Below, one piece after another: positions 8,775 to 16,804 of a stretch of 40,811 nt of DNA (position 1 is its first letter; the number at the start of each line of letters is the position of its first letter). A program made the position numbers and the translations under genes. The notes below the pieces were generated by a model that was not told where the DNA came from, did not search any database, and was given only the letters and a program-made list of their open reading frames with translations. The DNA comes from Bacillota bacterium (GTDB lineage: Bacteria > Bacillota > Dethiobacteria > Dethiobacterales > Dethiobacteraceae). The DNA lies in the NCBI GenBank assembly GCA_012522075.1, contig JAAYLG010000044.1, forward strand, positions 1-40,811, in the 5' to 3' direction.

Positions 8775-8807
8775 AAAAACGGCCCCGCCAGTCTGCGGTG
8801 CCGTTTT
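8775..8807 (-). terminator. Terminator after the ACT-domain gene
   Basis: An 8-bp stem AAAACGGC / GCCGTTTT with an inner CCGC/GCGG helix is followed by T residues on the minus strand, between the ACT gene and iorA. The A/T arms make it look functional in both directions. It would attenuate or end the ACT transcript, so iorA may have its own promoter in 8678-8774. Confidence 0.65.
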
Positions 8808-8842
8808 GCCTGCCTCACAACTGCACTCTCACGCGAAAAAAA

Positions 8843-9274
8843 CTACAGCGCGTAAACTTCAGCGCCGTCCAGCACACGTATCTGCTGTGCCTCAAGGGCC
8901 TGCATGGCGGCGGCGGAGTCTTCCACCCTGAAAATAACCAGGGCTCCATGGGACGGGACGCCCATGAAAGCGTAGAGATACTCTATATTGATCCTGGCTG
9001 CGCCCAAAATATCCAGCACTTTGGCCAGCCCGCCCGGACGGTCCGGCACCTCTACGGCAATAACATCCGTTTCGCTAACCATGAATCCTGCAGCGCGCAG
9101 GACTTTTCCTGCAGCTTCCGGCTGGTCGACAATCAGCCTTAAAATACCGAAATCGCTGGTATCGGCAATGGACAGGGCACGGATATTAATGCCGTTTACA
9201 CCAAGACAGCGGGTTACTTCCGCCAGTCGGCCTGCTTTGTTTTCCAAGAAAACCGAAATCTGTTTCACCGGCAC
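8843..9274 (-). CDS. Tandem ACT-domain amino-acid-binding protein
   Basis: This is a small 143-residue protein made of two ACT domains. The first begins KQISVFLENKAGRLAEVTR and the second near residue 70 (ISVEVPDRPGGLAKVL-like segment around VIAVEVPDRPGGLAKVLD). Proteins of this type are commonly found beside ior and paaK genes in anaerobes and are presumed aromatic amino-acid sensors. I place the start at GTG 9274 (M-P-V-K-Q-I), because GAGGAGG lies 7 bases upstream; the ATG at 9280 is only one base from that site, and longer readings run back through the cheY terminator. Confidence 0.85.
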   Translation of the reverse strand: MPVKQISVFLENKAGRLAEVTRCLGVNGINIRALSIADTSDFGILRLIVDQPEAAGKVLRAAGFMVSETDVIAVEVPDRPGGLAKVLDILGAARINIEYLYAFMGVPSHGALVIFRVEDSAAAMQALEAQQIRVLDGAEVYAL

Positions 9275-9372
9275 AGCCATCCCTCCTCTTTGCCAGAGCT
9301 TATTTCGACAAAAACGGAAGACATTCCTGCCGTCGAGCAGATTATTTCCGCGCACGGTTAAGCCCAAAAAGG

Positions 9373-9393
9373 AAAAAGCGTGCTCCGACACGC
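9373..9393 (-). terminator. Strong intrinsic terminator of the fla/che operon
   Basis: Downstream of cheY the minus strand reads GCGTG, a 6-base loop, CACGC, then TTTTT. The weaker hairpin CCGC-N6-GCGG near 9412-9425 precedes it. This marks the end of the long flagellar operon. Confidence 0.8.
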
Positions 9394-9431
9394 CTTCCTC
9401 CCATGATACCGCTAGCCCGCGGTTTTGCTTT

Positions 9432-9794
9432 TTATGCCAAGGCTTTGGTTACAGCGCTGATAATCCGTTCGGCCTGAAAAGGTTTAACCACAAAATCCCT
9501 GGCTCCTGCATTAAGAGCCTGGATGACCAATGCACGCTGTCCCATGGCGCTGCAGACAATTATATTGGCGTCAGCGTCGATTTCCTTGATTTTAATAATT
9601 GCCGTAATTCCGTCCATCACAGGCATGGTAATATCCATGATCACCAGGTCCGGGCGCAGGCTGTTATACAGGTCCACAGCAACCTGCCCGTTTTCCGCTT
9701 CCCCTACAACCTCAAAGCCGTTTTTCTCCAGAATGTTTTTCAGCGTCAGCCGCATGAAGGCAGTATCATCTGTAATTAAAATTTTTTTCCCCAC
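9432..9794 (-). CDS. cheY: Chemotaxis response regulator CheY
   Basis: The gene encodes a single receiver domain of 120 residues. Acidic pocket Asp9/Asp10, phospho-acceptor Asp54 (in VIMDITMPVMDG), the conserved Ser in IIVCSAMG and the Lys in FVVKPF are all present. Start chosen as GTG 9794 (V-G-K-K-I-L-I-T-D-D), with GGAGGG 7 bases upstream; a longer TTG reading has no ribosome site. It follows fliY, as in Bacillus, where CheY-P binds the FliM/FliY switch and is dephosphorylated by FliY. cheA, cheW and other chemotaxis genes are not in this window. Confidence 0.94.
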   Translation of the reverse strand: MGKKILITDDTAFMRLTLKNILEKNGFEVVGEAENGQVAVDLYNSLRPDLVIMDITMPVMDGITAIIKIKEIDADANIIVCSAMGQRALVIQALNAGARDFVVKPFQAERIISAVTKALA

Positions 9795-9830
9795 AAACTC
9801 GCCCTCCCCCGTTAACAATCATTTCTGCCA

Positions 9831-11393
9831 TCAGTTTGTCTCTGTTGAAGTGACAATTTCTGTCAGCCTGATTCCCAGCTGGTCTTTATAGACGACTATT
9901 TGCCCGCGTGCAACCAGTTTGCCGTTGGCCATTACTTCTACCGGATCGGCGGCAGCGGCATCCAGTTCCACCACGTCACCGAAAGCAAGGCTGCTTAATT
10001 CTTTTAGGGAAATTTTCCGGCGTCCTAGTACGCCTTTAATCTGCACTGTCACGTCCCTGATCGTATCCAGGGGCAGCTTGTTTTCTCCCGCCCCGTCTTC
10101 ACCGAAAAGCAGCGGCTCCCTGCTTTCCGGTTCCGGGAACGCAGGCGGCGTCGGCTGCGTTGTTTCCACCGCAAAAGGCTCCGGAGCAGCCTCTTCTTTG
10201 GTTAAAGTCGCAAATTTTAATACTGCTTGCGCCGTTTGCCAGGGCAGGACCTGCATAAAATCGCTTTCCGACTGCTGCGCCCGCTTAAGGCGGCAGACAA
10301 GCCGCACCAGCGGTTCCCGGCTGTCCACAAATTCAGCCGGCAATTCCCCCGCGAGATTGATTTCCGGTGTATCTATATAGGCATTAATGCCGTATGTACC
10401 GGCAATATTTGTCATGGCGGCACCCAACATCTGGCTGAATGCTTCCGCCAGAGCGCTTTGGTGCATTTCAGTGAATTCCTCATCCGCTTCTTCCCCTGCA
10501 CCAAGCAGATGGGCGGCAACGGTGGCCGCCTCCCGCCTGTCCAAAAGGAAAAGACTTTTACCCGCAAGGTCCCCCTGGTAGGCGGCGGCAATCGCAAGCC
10601 GAGGCTCCTCATTTCCTGTCTCCAAACCGTCCGGCGTTATTTCCTCCACCGCTTCCACTGCAATGCTGACATCCTGCGCCAGCATGCTTGAAAGAGCAAC
10701 AGCCGCCGCCTCCAGGGAGCTTTGTCCAAAAAGCAGCAAAGCCTCTCTTTCCGCTTCTGTCAGGTGCACTGTGCCAGCTTCTGCCGCAGGCGTGACTCCC
10801 AGCGGCTCAAGCATCTCTTCCACCAGTGTTATGGCAAACTCCTCGGGCACGATCTGCAGCATGGTACTGTTAATCTGATTGCCTACCGTCAGTTTAAAAG
10901 CAATTTGTATTACTGCCTGCTCATCGGCAATTTGTACCTGCTCTTTTTTTGCCTGTTGCAAATTGGTGATAAACTCCAACTCCGGCGGGGTAATGTCTAT
11001 AGTGCGGCCAAACATCTCAGACATAGCTGTAGCAGATGATCCCATCATCTGGTTCATAGCCTCACTGACGGCACTTAAATGAAGCTCATCCAGAGGATCC
11101 GGGATCGGCTGCTCCGGGTTGCCCATCATCATATTGGCAATAATGCCTGCATCCCGTTCGGTAAGAATAAAAATATTGGTGCCTTGCAAGCCGCGCGTGT
11201 AATGTACACGGATAAGCACACAAGGAATAGGATGAGCGTCCCGGACTTCTTTCATTGTCCTGTAGGTCACATGCGGCGTGGTAATCCGGACCTGTTGGCC
11301 CAAAAGCTGGGACAGGACTGTGGCGGCAGCACCCATGGCAATGTTGCCGCTCTCACCCAGTGCATCCAATTGTAACGGAGTAAGCCTTGCCAC
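9831..11393 (-). CDS. fliY: Flagellar motor switch phosphatase FliY with a duplicated CheC-like region
   Basis: The 520-residue protein is much longer than Bacillus FliY (378). The first CheC-like unit has both phosphatase motifs of the form [DS]-x3-E-x2-N-x22-P: D10-E14-N17-P40, and a second S-A-V-S-E-A-M-N copy near residue 115 with the same spacing to P. A second CheC-like unit (about 210-400) follows, where the matching positions read EALLLFGQ and SALAEAFS, so the key residues are mostly lost. The C-terminal SpoA (FliN-type) domain is at about 445-518. The N-terminal EIDALL-type peptide found in many FliY proteins is absent. Start GTG 11393 is preferred, because GGAGGAAGGGGAG lies just upstream, while the ATG at 11429 has no ribosome site. 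It dephosphorylates CheY-P at the C-ring. Confidence 0.93.
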   Translation of the reverse strand: MARLTPLQLDALGESGNIAMGAAATVLSQLLGQQVRITTPHVTYRTMKEVRDAHPIPCVLIRVHYTRGLQGTNIFILTERDAGIIANMMMGNPEQPIPDPLDELHLSAVSEAMNQMMGSSATAMSEMFGRTIDITPPELEFITNLQQAKKEQVQIADEQAVIQIAFKLTVGNQINSTMLQIVPEEFAITLVEEMLEPLGVTPAAEAGTVHLTEAEREALLLFGQSSLEAAAVALSSMLAQDVSIAVEAVEEITPDGLETGNEEPRLAIAAAYQGDLAGKSLFLLDRREAATVAAHLLGAGEEADEEFTEMHQSALAEAFSQMLGAAMTNIAGTYGINAYIDTPEINLAGELPAEFVDSREPLVRLVCRLKRAQQSESDFMQVLPWQTAQAVLKFATLTKEEAAPEPFAVETTQPTPPAFPEPESREPLLFGEDGAGENKLPLDTIRDVTVQIKGVLGRRKISLKELSSLAFGDVVELDAAAADPVEVMANGKLVARGQIVVYKDQLGIRLTEIVTSTETN

Positions 11394-11473
11394 CTTCTCT
11401 CCCCTTCCTCCAAACTCCCTTTTCGACATGTATTTGACGGCTGCTTACCGGGAAAACAGGACTTGGTTCCCTC

Positions 11474-11866
11474 TTATCCCATTTTATGTAAACGTTCCGC
11501 TTGAGTGACAATTTTCGTAACGCGAATACCGAAATTTTCACCTACAGTTACCACTGTCCCCCTGGCGATGACCTTGTCGTTCAGCAAAATATCCACCGGT
11601 TCGTTGACAGACCTTTCAAATTCCAAAATGGAACCGGGAATCAGGGAAAGTACATCCTGCAGGCTTTTTGTCGCTTCTCCCAGTATTACACGCACTTGCA
11701 GCGGAATTTCCAGGATACGCTCAAGTTGCGGTGCATCCCGGCTTGCAGAGGTATGGTCGGACGCAGGCATAGCTTGCCGTTCCCCTTCCTCTTCCCCGCG
11801 GCTCCCCGACAAAAGGTCGGGTAGTAGTGCATCTATTTCTTCTTGGGTTAAAAAGGAATCACCCAT
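11474..11866 (-). CDS. fliN: Flagellar motor switch protein FliN (copy next to fliM)
   Basis: The 130-residue protein has an N-terminal switch peptide FLTQEEIDALL (about 5-15), a variable acidic linker, and a SpoA domain from about 50 (EIPLQVRVILGEATKSLQDVL ... GENFGIRVTKIV, given as its two ends). The start overlaps the fliM stop by 8 bases, and GGAGGAG precedes the ATG. FliN forms the lower C-ring with FliM and FliY. A second FliN-like gene lies at 25535-25978. Confidence 0.93.
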   Translation of the reverse strand: MGDSFLTQEEIDALLPDLLSGSRGEEEGERQAMPASDHTSASRDAPQLERILEIPLQVRVILGEATKSLQDVLSLIPGSILEFERSVNEPVDILLNDKVIARGTVVTVGENFGIRVTKIVTQAERLHKMG

Positions 11867-12839
11867 TATACCGCTCCTCCTTTTCGGCTAAAAGCTGTAT
11901 GGCCCTCTTGCCTTGGAAAATACCGGCTTGCACCGCAAACATGGGCCTGCCTTCCACCAGTAAATTCATGGGGTCATTAATTTTTTGCTCCAGCAAAATT
12001 ACATCTCCCACTTCAAACTGTAAAAAATCCTCCAGCCGGACTTCTGTATGCCCCAGGACGGCAGTCAGTTCCACTTCCACCGGTTCCAGCGCCATCTCCA
12101 GCAGACGACTGTCCCGCTCACCGGTACGGGAAGCGGAAAACCAGTGCTGTGCCGTCAGGTTGGGGATGGCCGGTTCCAATGTCATATAAGGGAAACAGAC
12201 ATTAAGCAGGCCCCTTGCCTCCCCGATTTCCGTACTGAAAGTCATTAAAGCCACTGTTTCCGTAGAGGCAATCATCTGGTTGAACTGGGGGTTGGTATCT
12301 ATATTTTCTATGACCGGTTCCAGTTGATAAACATCTTCCCAGGCATAGCGCAGGTTTTCCAAAATTTTTACCATCACCCGGCGCATCACTGTCAATTCAA
12401 TTTCTGTCAGTTCCCGCACAGTCGCCGGCATTGTGCCTTTACCGCCGAACAGCAGGTCAATAATGGGAAAAACAAATTGCGGGTTGGTTTCCAGCATGGC
12501 ACTGCCCAGCTTCTCTGCCGCGGTAAAAACAGTCATGACGGTGGGCGTGGGCAGGGAAAAGATGAATTCCTCAAAGGTAACCTGGGAGACAGTAGCCAGC
12601 TTGATCTGAATATTAGTCCGCAGGTAAGCAGTCAGGAAATTGGATAGCACCCTGGCAAAATTCTCATGAACAATGCGCAAGGTACGCATCTGTTCTTTGG
12701 AAAACTTGTTCGGGCGCCGGAAATCGTAATCCCTAACCTGCACGCTATCCTGTTCATCCAGCCTGCTCTCATCAAATTCACCTGCCGACAAAGCCTGGAT
12801 TAAGGAATCAATTTCAGATTGTGACAGTACATCTTTCAT
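11859..12839 (-). CDS. fliM: Flagellar motor switch protein FliM
   Basis: The 326-residue product starts at ATG 12839 (M-K-D-V-L-S-Q-S-E-I-D-S-L), the normal FliM N-terminus that binds CheY-P. The CheC-like middle domain and C-terminal SpoA domain (ELTAVLGHTEVRLEDFLQFE) follow. Length agrees with FliM (about 330). Upstream in-frame codons would add about 77 residues of unrelated sequence across the start of the divergent TPR gene and are rejected. The ribosome site is poor (GGTGGTGG). The TPR gene on the other strand separates fliM from the preceding flagellar genes, so fliM needs read-through or a promoter in 12840-12964, where I see no convincing one. Confidence 0.93.
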   Translation of the reverse strand: MKDVLSQSEIDSLIQALSAGEFDESRLDEQDSVQVRDYDFRRPNKFSKEQMRTLRIVHENFARVLSNFLTAYLRTNIQIKLATVSQVTFEEFIFSLPTPTVMTVFTAAEKLGSAMLETNPQFVFPIIDLLFGGKGTMPATVRELTEIELTVMRRVMVKILENLRYAWEDVYQLEPVIENIDTNPQFNQMIASTETVALMTFSTEIGEARGLLNVCFPYMTLEPAIPNLTAQHWFSASRTGERDSRLLEMALEPVEVELTAVLGHTEVRLEDFLQFEVGDVILLEQKINDPMNLLVEGRPMFAVQAGIFQGKRAIQLLAEKEERYNG

Positions 12840-12964
12840 CAGTCCACCACCATTCCGCATGTTTTCCCCGGCAAACAAATGGCGATAAATCAATAGTTTC
12901 ATGCATAAATCTTTCTGCCGCTGCTTATACTTTTCTGTAAGGAAATATTTACCGGGGGTGCAAA

Positions 12965-13474
12965 ATGCGTTATCAACCAGTAACGGATCACGATAAAGAA
13001 TCAGCCGCCGCCGCATACAACCGGCAGGGAGCAGGTTATATGCTGCGTGGTGCCTACCGGGAGGCAACATTTTACCTGTTGTCGGCAGTAGTGTGCGATC
13101 CGGACTGCTGGCCTGCCTTTTTTAACCTGGGAAACTGCTGGGTAAAATTGGGTGATGACGAGGCCGCCATCTGGGCATACGAGCAAGCTGTCCGCAATTG
13201 TACTGATTACGCCCCGCTCTTTTTAAACCTGGGCATTGCCTACTGCCGCCGGGGTCGGTACGAAGAAGCCCTCCCCTACCTTGAACAAGCCTGGTGCCTG
13301 AAATCCGACAATGCAGCCTGTGCGGCGGCACTGGGCTATGCCTGCTTTAAACTTGATGAACTGGGGCTCGCCTGGCACTGGTATGCCAAGGCTGCCCGGC
13401 TCAAACCGGAAAAGACTGAATATAAGGCCAGCATGCAGTATATCGGCAGGCTGATTTCAGTGGCGGGGCCGTAA
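12965..13474 (+). CDS. TPR-repeat protein encoded against the flagellar operon
   Basis: This 169-residue protein consists of about four tetratricopeptide repeats. Examples are AYNRQGAGYMLRGAYREA, AFFNLGNCWVKLGDDEAA, LFLNLGIAYCRRGRYEEA and AAALGYACFKLDELGLA. No signal peptide or membrane segment is seen, so it is probably a cytoplasmic protein-interaction scaffold. GGGGGTG precedes the ATG. It lies on the opposite strand from its neighbours, diverging from fliM and overlapping the 3' end of the DUF342 gene by 18 bases. Its transcript would be antisense to any read-through from the DUF342 gene toward fliM. Function unknown. Confidence 0.85.
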   Translation: MRYQPVTDHDKESAAAAYNRQGAGYMLRGAYREATFYLLSAVVCDPDCWPAFFNLGNCWVKLGDDEAAIWAYEQAVRNCTDYAPLFLNLGIAYCRRGRYEEALPYLEQAWCLKSDNAACAAALGYACFKLDELGLAWHWYAKAARLKPEKTEYKASMQYIGRLISVAGP

Positions 13475-14941
13475 AGAGACAAGGCCGTCCCGGTCCAGGG
13501 CAACCCGGACATACTTTACCGTACCGGTAAGGCGCTGTTTGCTTTCACCTACAGTTAAAACGGTATTTTCGTAAGCGCTGTCGATTTCCATATGCCCTTT
13601 TTTCCCCACGGAAAGCCGTGTCAAAGCTCCGGCATCGGAGCCTACATGACCGGCTTTAATTTTATTTTCCGCTGTCGCGGAACCACCGCGGATAATGCCT
13701 GTAATCTCCACCTCTTTGCCGGCAACCAGACGGCTGTGGATGCTGCCCTGGGCGCGGACTAAAATCTTGCCGCTGGCAGTCACAGTGGAATTTAGGGCGT
13801 AAGCAAAAGTTACATTGGCCGTGTTTTCAACCAGGACATTCAGGGCTTCCCTGGCCGCAAGCAATCCGGAGGCGGCGGCCGACAAGTTTCCTTTACCCTT
13901 CCAGGTGCGGTAATCCAAGCCGGCGCTGATTTTCGCCGTATCTATAGTACGGGAGAGCACCGGTATTTTTTTTACCGCTTTTTCCAACATAGCCGCAAGC
14001 TGCTTGCACAGCTCGCCATATGTGCCGTACTGTAATGATACGGCCCTCTCTACCACCAGTGCAAAAGGCAGCCTGGACATCCTGCCCTGCTTATCCAGTT
14101 GCCCCAAGACGCTGGAGAGACCGGAAAGCATTTGCAGGACTTGTTCCACGAGCGGTAGTGTCTCTTTCAGCAGCAAAAAGTCATAACCCGCCTGGACAGT
14201 GCTTTGGATCACATTACCTCTGATATTGACCGACTGCCCGGCTGAAACTGTAGCACCTACCACATTGCCCATTATGTCCACATGCCCTGTTGCCGTGATG
14301 GTGGTGCCTTCCAGGGCGCTGCCCTGCACCACAATATCGCCGTCAAATGCCAGGTGCGCCGTTTCCAGGGTTAGATCATTTCTATGGATAAAGACGGGCT
14401 GGACCTGAAAACGGTGTTGTATGCCGTATATCTCCAGGTGCGGCCGCCCCACGGAAGTAGCATATATTTTCAGGTTGTCGTCGCTTAATTTTGTTCCGGA
14501 CAGGGCCACCAGCCTGTATTGCCGGATACGCGGCGGCGCCACGCTTTTCCCGTAAACATCCCGGCCTTCTTTACCCGGCGTCCCCGGGATCAGCTCGGCC
14601 AAAAGCTGGTCCGGTTTGACAGAAGGAATTTCATAAGCCCGGTGCAGGTCGGCCCCCACGCGATACGCAATTTCACCGAGGAGTGCCTCCTTGGGGACGG
14701 CAAAAGCAATGCTGTCATCCTCGCCGGGTTCAGGCGGCCGGCCTGACGCCACCAGGACAGGATTATTTCGGTTGGCCAGCGCCTCCTCAATCCCTTCCCT
14801 AAGCACTCCGTTTATAATGCCGGCCTGTCTGAGAGCCTGCAACAAGTCCTCTGCATTTCCCTTAAAATCTGTAAAAACAGTCAGTTCAGCCGACATTCTG
14901 TCTTCACTGACGTGGAGGTCCCAAAGCGATTCTTGTTTCAT
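13457..14941 (-). CDS. FapA/DUF342 family protein (flagellar assembly protein A-like)
   Basis: The 494-residue protein has the DUF342 organisation: an N-terminal domain (to about 170) with the SVKPDQLLAELIPGTPGKEGRDVYG-type region, then a long right-handed beta-helix built of short G/V/N-rich turns (for example VDIMGNVVGATVSAGQSVNI and VEITGIIRGGSATAENKI, each a repeat unit). A helical insert lies near 270-340. Members are regularly found in flagellar operons of Clostridia and deltaproteobacteria; their role is uncertain, perhaps membrane-associated assembly or sensing. GGAGGGGGGT precedes the ATG. It follows the two FlgG-family genes. Confidence 0.88.
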   Translation of the reverse strand: MKQESLWDLHVSEDRMSAELTVFTDFKGNAEDLLQALRQAGIINGVLREGIEEALANRNNPVLVASGRPPEPGEDDSIAFAVPKEALLGEIAYRVGADLHRAYEIPSVKPDQLLAELIPGTPGKEGRDVYGKSVAPPRIRQYRLVALSGTKLSDDNLKIYATSVGRPHLEIYGIQHRFQVQPVFIHRNDLTLETAHLAFDGDIVVQGSALEGTTITATGHVDIMGNVVGATVSAGQSVNIRGNVIQSTVQAGYDFLLLKETLPLVEQVLQMLSGLSSVLGQLDKQGRMSRLPFALVVERAVSLQYGTYGELCKQLAAMLEKAVKKIPVLSRTIDTAKISAGLDYRTWKGKGNLSAAASGLLAAREALNVLVENTANVTFAYALNSTVTASGKILVRAQGSIHSRLVAGKEVEITGIIRGGSATAENKIKAGHVGSDAGALTRLSVGKKGHMEIDSAYENTVLTVGESKQRLTGTVKYVRVALDRDGLVSLRPRH

Positions 14942-14977
14942 TGCTTACACCCCCCTCCCTGAACTACAGGCAACCTG

Positions 14978-15763
14978 CTAGCGTTGAAGCTGATTGGCAA
15001 TCCCCAGCATCTCATCCAGCGTCTGCAGTGATCGTGCACTGACCTGATAAGCGCGCTGACTACGCAACAGGGCGGTCAGTTCTGTTGCCAAATCCACATT
15101 GCCTTGCTCCAGCCAGCCCTGTTGCAGGTGTGTCCGACCACCGGGCAGCAGCACCTGCGGCGGGCCGGAATTTTCTGTTGCCGCAAACAAATTGTTGCCC
15201 AGTCTGGCTAGGCCGCCCGGGTTGTCGAAGGCGGCCAGCTCCAGACGCCCAAGATCCCGGTTTTCTCCCGTCGGCATGGTAACCGTTATTACTCCGTCGG
15301 CGGCAATTACCACTTCACATTCCGGCGCCGGAAGCGGCGGCAGGGGGAGGCGAAAACCGTCTGCAGTTACCAGGTAACCGTTGTTGTCCTTGCGGAAGCT
15401 GCCGTCCCGCGTATAAACTTCCTCCCCGGACGGCAGTTGCACACGGAAAAACCCGTCGCCGACAATGGCTACATGCAACATCTCTCCGGTCTGCACCAAA
15501 GCGCCCCCGTGAAAATCGGTCCGTATGGCAGCTGTCCTGCAGCCCGTCCCGGCCGTCACCGGCTTTTGCCCCAAAAGAGCAGCCGGGACAGCCGGCCTCC
15601 CCGGCCCCTCCATTGACTGGGAGAGCAGGTCCGCAAACAGGACTTCTCCCCTGCGAAAGCCGGCGGTAGTAACGTTTGCCACATTATGCGCAATAACATC
15701 CATCCTTTGCTGCTGTGCACTCATGGCAGAGGCAGCAGCATTAAGCCTCCAATACAAAATCAC
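14978..15763 (-). CDS. Flagellar rod/hook-basal body protein, FlgG family (FlhP-like)
   Basis: This protein of about 260 residues has the FlgG-family N-terminal motif (RMDVIAHNVANVTTAGF), the central GDGFFRVQLPSGEEVYTRDGSF segment (positions about 98-119) and the C-terminal L-x4-AYQVSARSLQTLDEML motif typical of axial proteins. It is the second of two FlgG-type genes, matching flhO-flhP of Bacillus. Start: GTG 15763 is only 3 bases from AAAGGAGG, so the TTG at 15757 is an equally good choice. It is exported by the flagellar type III system and forms part of the distal rod. Confidence 0.87.
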   Translation of the reverse strand: MILYWRLNAAASAMSAQQQRMDVIAHNVANVTTAGFRRGEVLFADLLSQSMEGPGRPAVPAALLGQKPVTAGTGCRTAAIRTDFHGGALVQTGEMLHVAIVGDGFFRVQLPSGEEVYTRDGSFRKDNNGYLVTADGFRLPLPPLPAPECEVVIAADGVITVTMPTGENRDLGRLELAAFDNPGGLARLGNNLFAATENSGPPQVLLPGGRTHLQQGWLEQGNVDLATELTALLRSQRAYQVSARSLQTLDEMLGIANQLQR

Positions 15764-15772
15764 AAACCTCCT

Positions 15773-16525
15773 TTACCGCAGCGTCCCCACTTCATTCACT
15801 GCTTTGCCCAGAATTTCATTCTGCACCTGAATCACCCGCTGGTTTGCTTCATAGGCACGCAGCGCAGCCAGCATCCTGACCATTTCTTCCGCCACGGAAA
15901 CGTTGGAACACTCCAAAAAACCCTGGCGGACCTGACCGTCAAAAGGCATTGTTTCCGCATCATCCGGCGCTGCAAAGAGCGCATCCTGATCTTTCTGTAA
16001 AACTGACGGGTCGCTGAAAACTACCAGCTGCAGCTGGCCTGTAAAAACACCATTGGTATAAATACGGCCGGCTTCATCTATCACCGTTTTTCCCTCAGGC
16101 AGCCGGACAGGACCGCCAATACCAAGTACCCGGTCTCCGTTTTCCGTCACGAGAAAACGCTCGGCATCTACGGCAAAGGCACCGTTGCGCGTATAGCGGA
16201 TGCCCCGCGGTGTATCGACGGCAAAAAAGCCGTCACCGGAGAGAGCAAGGTCCAGGGTCCCGCTGGTTTCCTGCAGTGCACCCTGCTCCCCCGAGGTATG
16301 AACGCCTGCAACCAGCACTCCCCAGTCCAGCGTGCCCAAAACCTGCCGTCCCCCGCCGTTTGTACCACCTGCCCGCACCAGCGGGACGGCGGTCTGTGCC
16401 AGTTGCACAGCCAGATCTTTTTTAAAACCGTGTGTTTCACTGTTGGCAAGATTATGCGTAATAATTTCCTGCCTGGCCGCCTCCACCATCATTCCGGCAG
16501 CCGCCGTATACAGTCCCCTGATCAT
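15773..16525 (-). CDS. Flagellar rod/hook-basal body protein, FlgF/FlgG family (FlhO-like)
   Basis: The 250-residue axial protein starts MIRGLYTAAAGM, the standard start of this family. ITHNLANSETHGFKK (residues about 22-36) is the axial-protein signature, ALSGDGFFAVDTPRGIRYTR sits in the middle, and RAYEANQRVIQVQNEILGKA is near the end. An in-frame GTG three codons upstream is less likely, being too close to AAGGAAG. With the next gene it should build the proximal/distal rod. The pair stands apart from flgB-flgC, as in Bacillus. Confidence 0.88.
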   Translation of the reverse strand: MIRGLYTAAAGMMVEAARQEIITHNLANSETHGFKKDLAVQLAQTAVPLVRAGGTNGGGRQVLGTLDWGVLVAGVHTSGEQGALQETSGTLDLALSGDGFFAVDTPRGIRYTRNGAFAVDAERFLVTENGDRVLGIGGPVRLPEGKTVIDEAGRIYTNGVFTGQLQLVVFSDPSVLQKDQDALFAAPDDAETMPFDGQVRQGFLECSNVSVAEEMVRMLAALRAYEANQRVIQVQNEILGKAVNEVGTLR

Positions 16526-16530
16526 CCCAT

Positions 16531-16779
16531 TCACCTTCCTTGCCGGAAATTTCCCTGGTTTATCATTTTTTGCAAAACCCGGTTCTTTTCATCCAGTTCG
16601 GCGAGGGCGCCTTCCACCGTTTCTGTCAATCGTAAGATGGCCGCGCTCTCCCCGTCCGCCAAAGGAGAATTTTTCTCCCCGTTATACTGCTCTGCGACCG
16701 ATTCTTCACTTTTCTGTCCCAGCCAAAGAGCTGCAAGCAAAATTAGCAGCAAACCAATAACCAAAAGTAAATACGGCAT
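16531..16779 (-). CDS. Small single-span membrane protein of the fliA region (DUF6115-like)
   Basis: This 82-residue protein has one N-terminal transmembrane helix (about 2-20, PYLLLVIGLLLILLAALWLG) followed by a charged, helix-prone cytoplasmic tail ending LDEKNRVLQKMINQG. AGGAGG lies 7 bases before the ATG at 16779; a longer reading would run through the end of fliA and is rejected. Small membrane proteins like this recur between the flagellar sigma factor and the FlgG-family genes in Clostridia. I believe they are catalogued as DUF6115, but the role is unknown. Confidence 0.72.
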   Translation of the reverse strand: MPYLLLVIGLLLILLAALWLGQKSEESVAEQYNGEKNSPLADGESAAILRLTETVEGALAELDEKNRVLQKMINQGNFRQGR

Positions 16780-16804
16780 AAATTCACCCTCCTGTCCTCT
16801 TTCT

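Noticed and set aside
8843-9391. ACT protein of 182 residues
   Set aside because: The extra N-terminal residues would be read across the cheY terminator hairpin; GTG 9274 has an ideal ribosome site.
11859-13070. FliM with a 77-residue N-terminal extension
   Set aside because: The normal FliM N-terminus starts at 12839; the extension overlaps the TPR gene start and has no FliM similarity.
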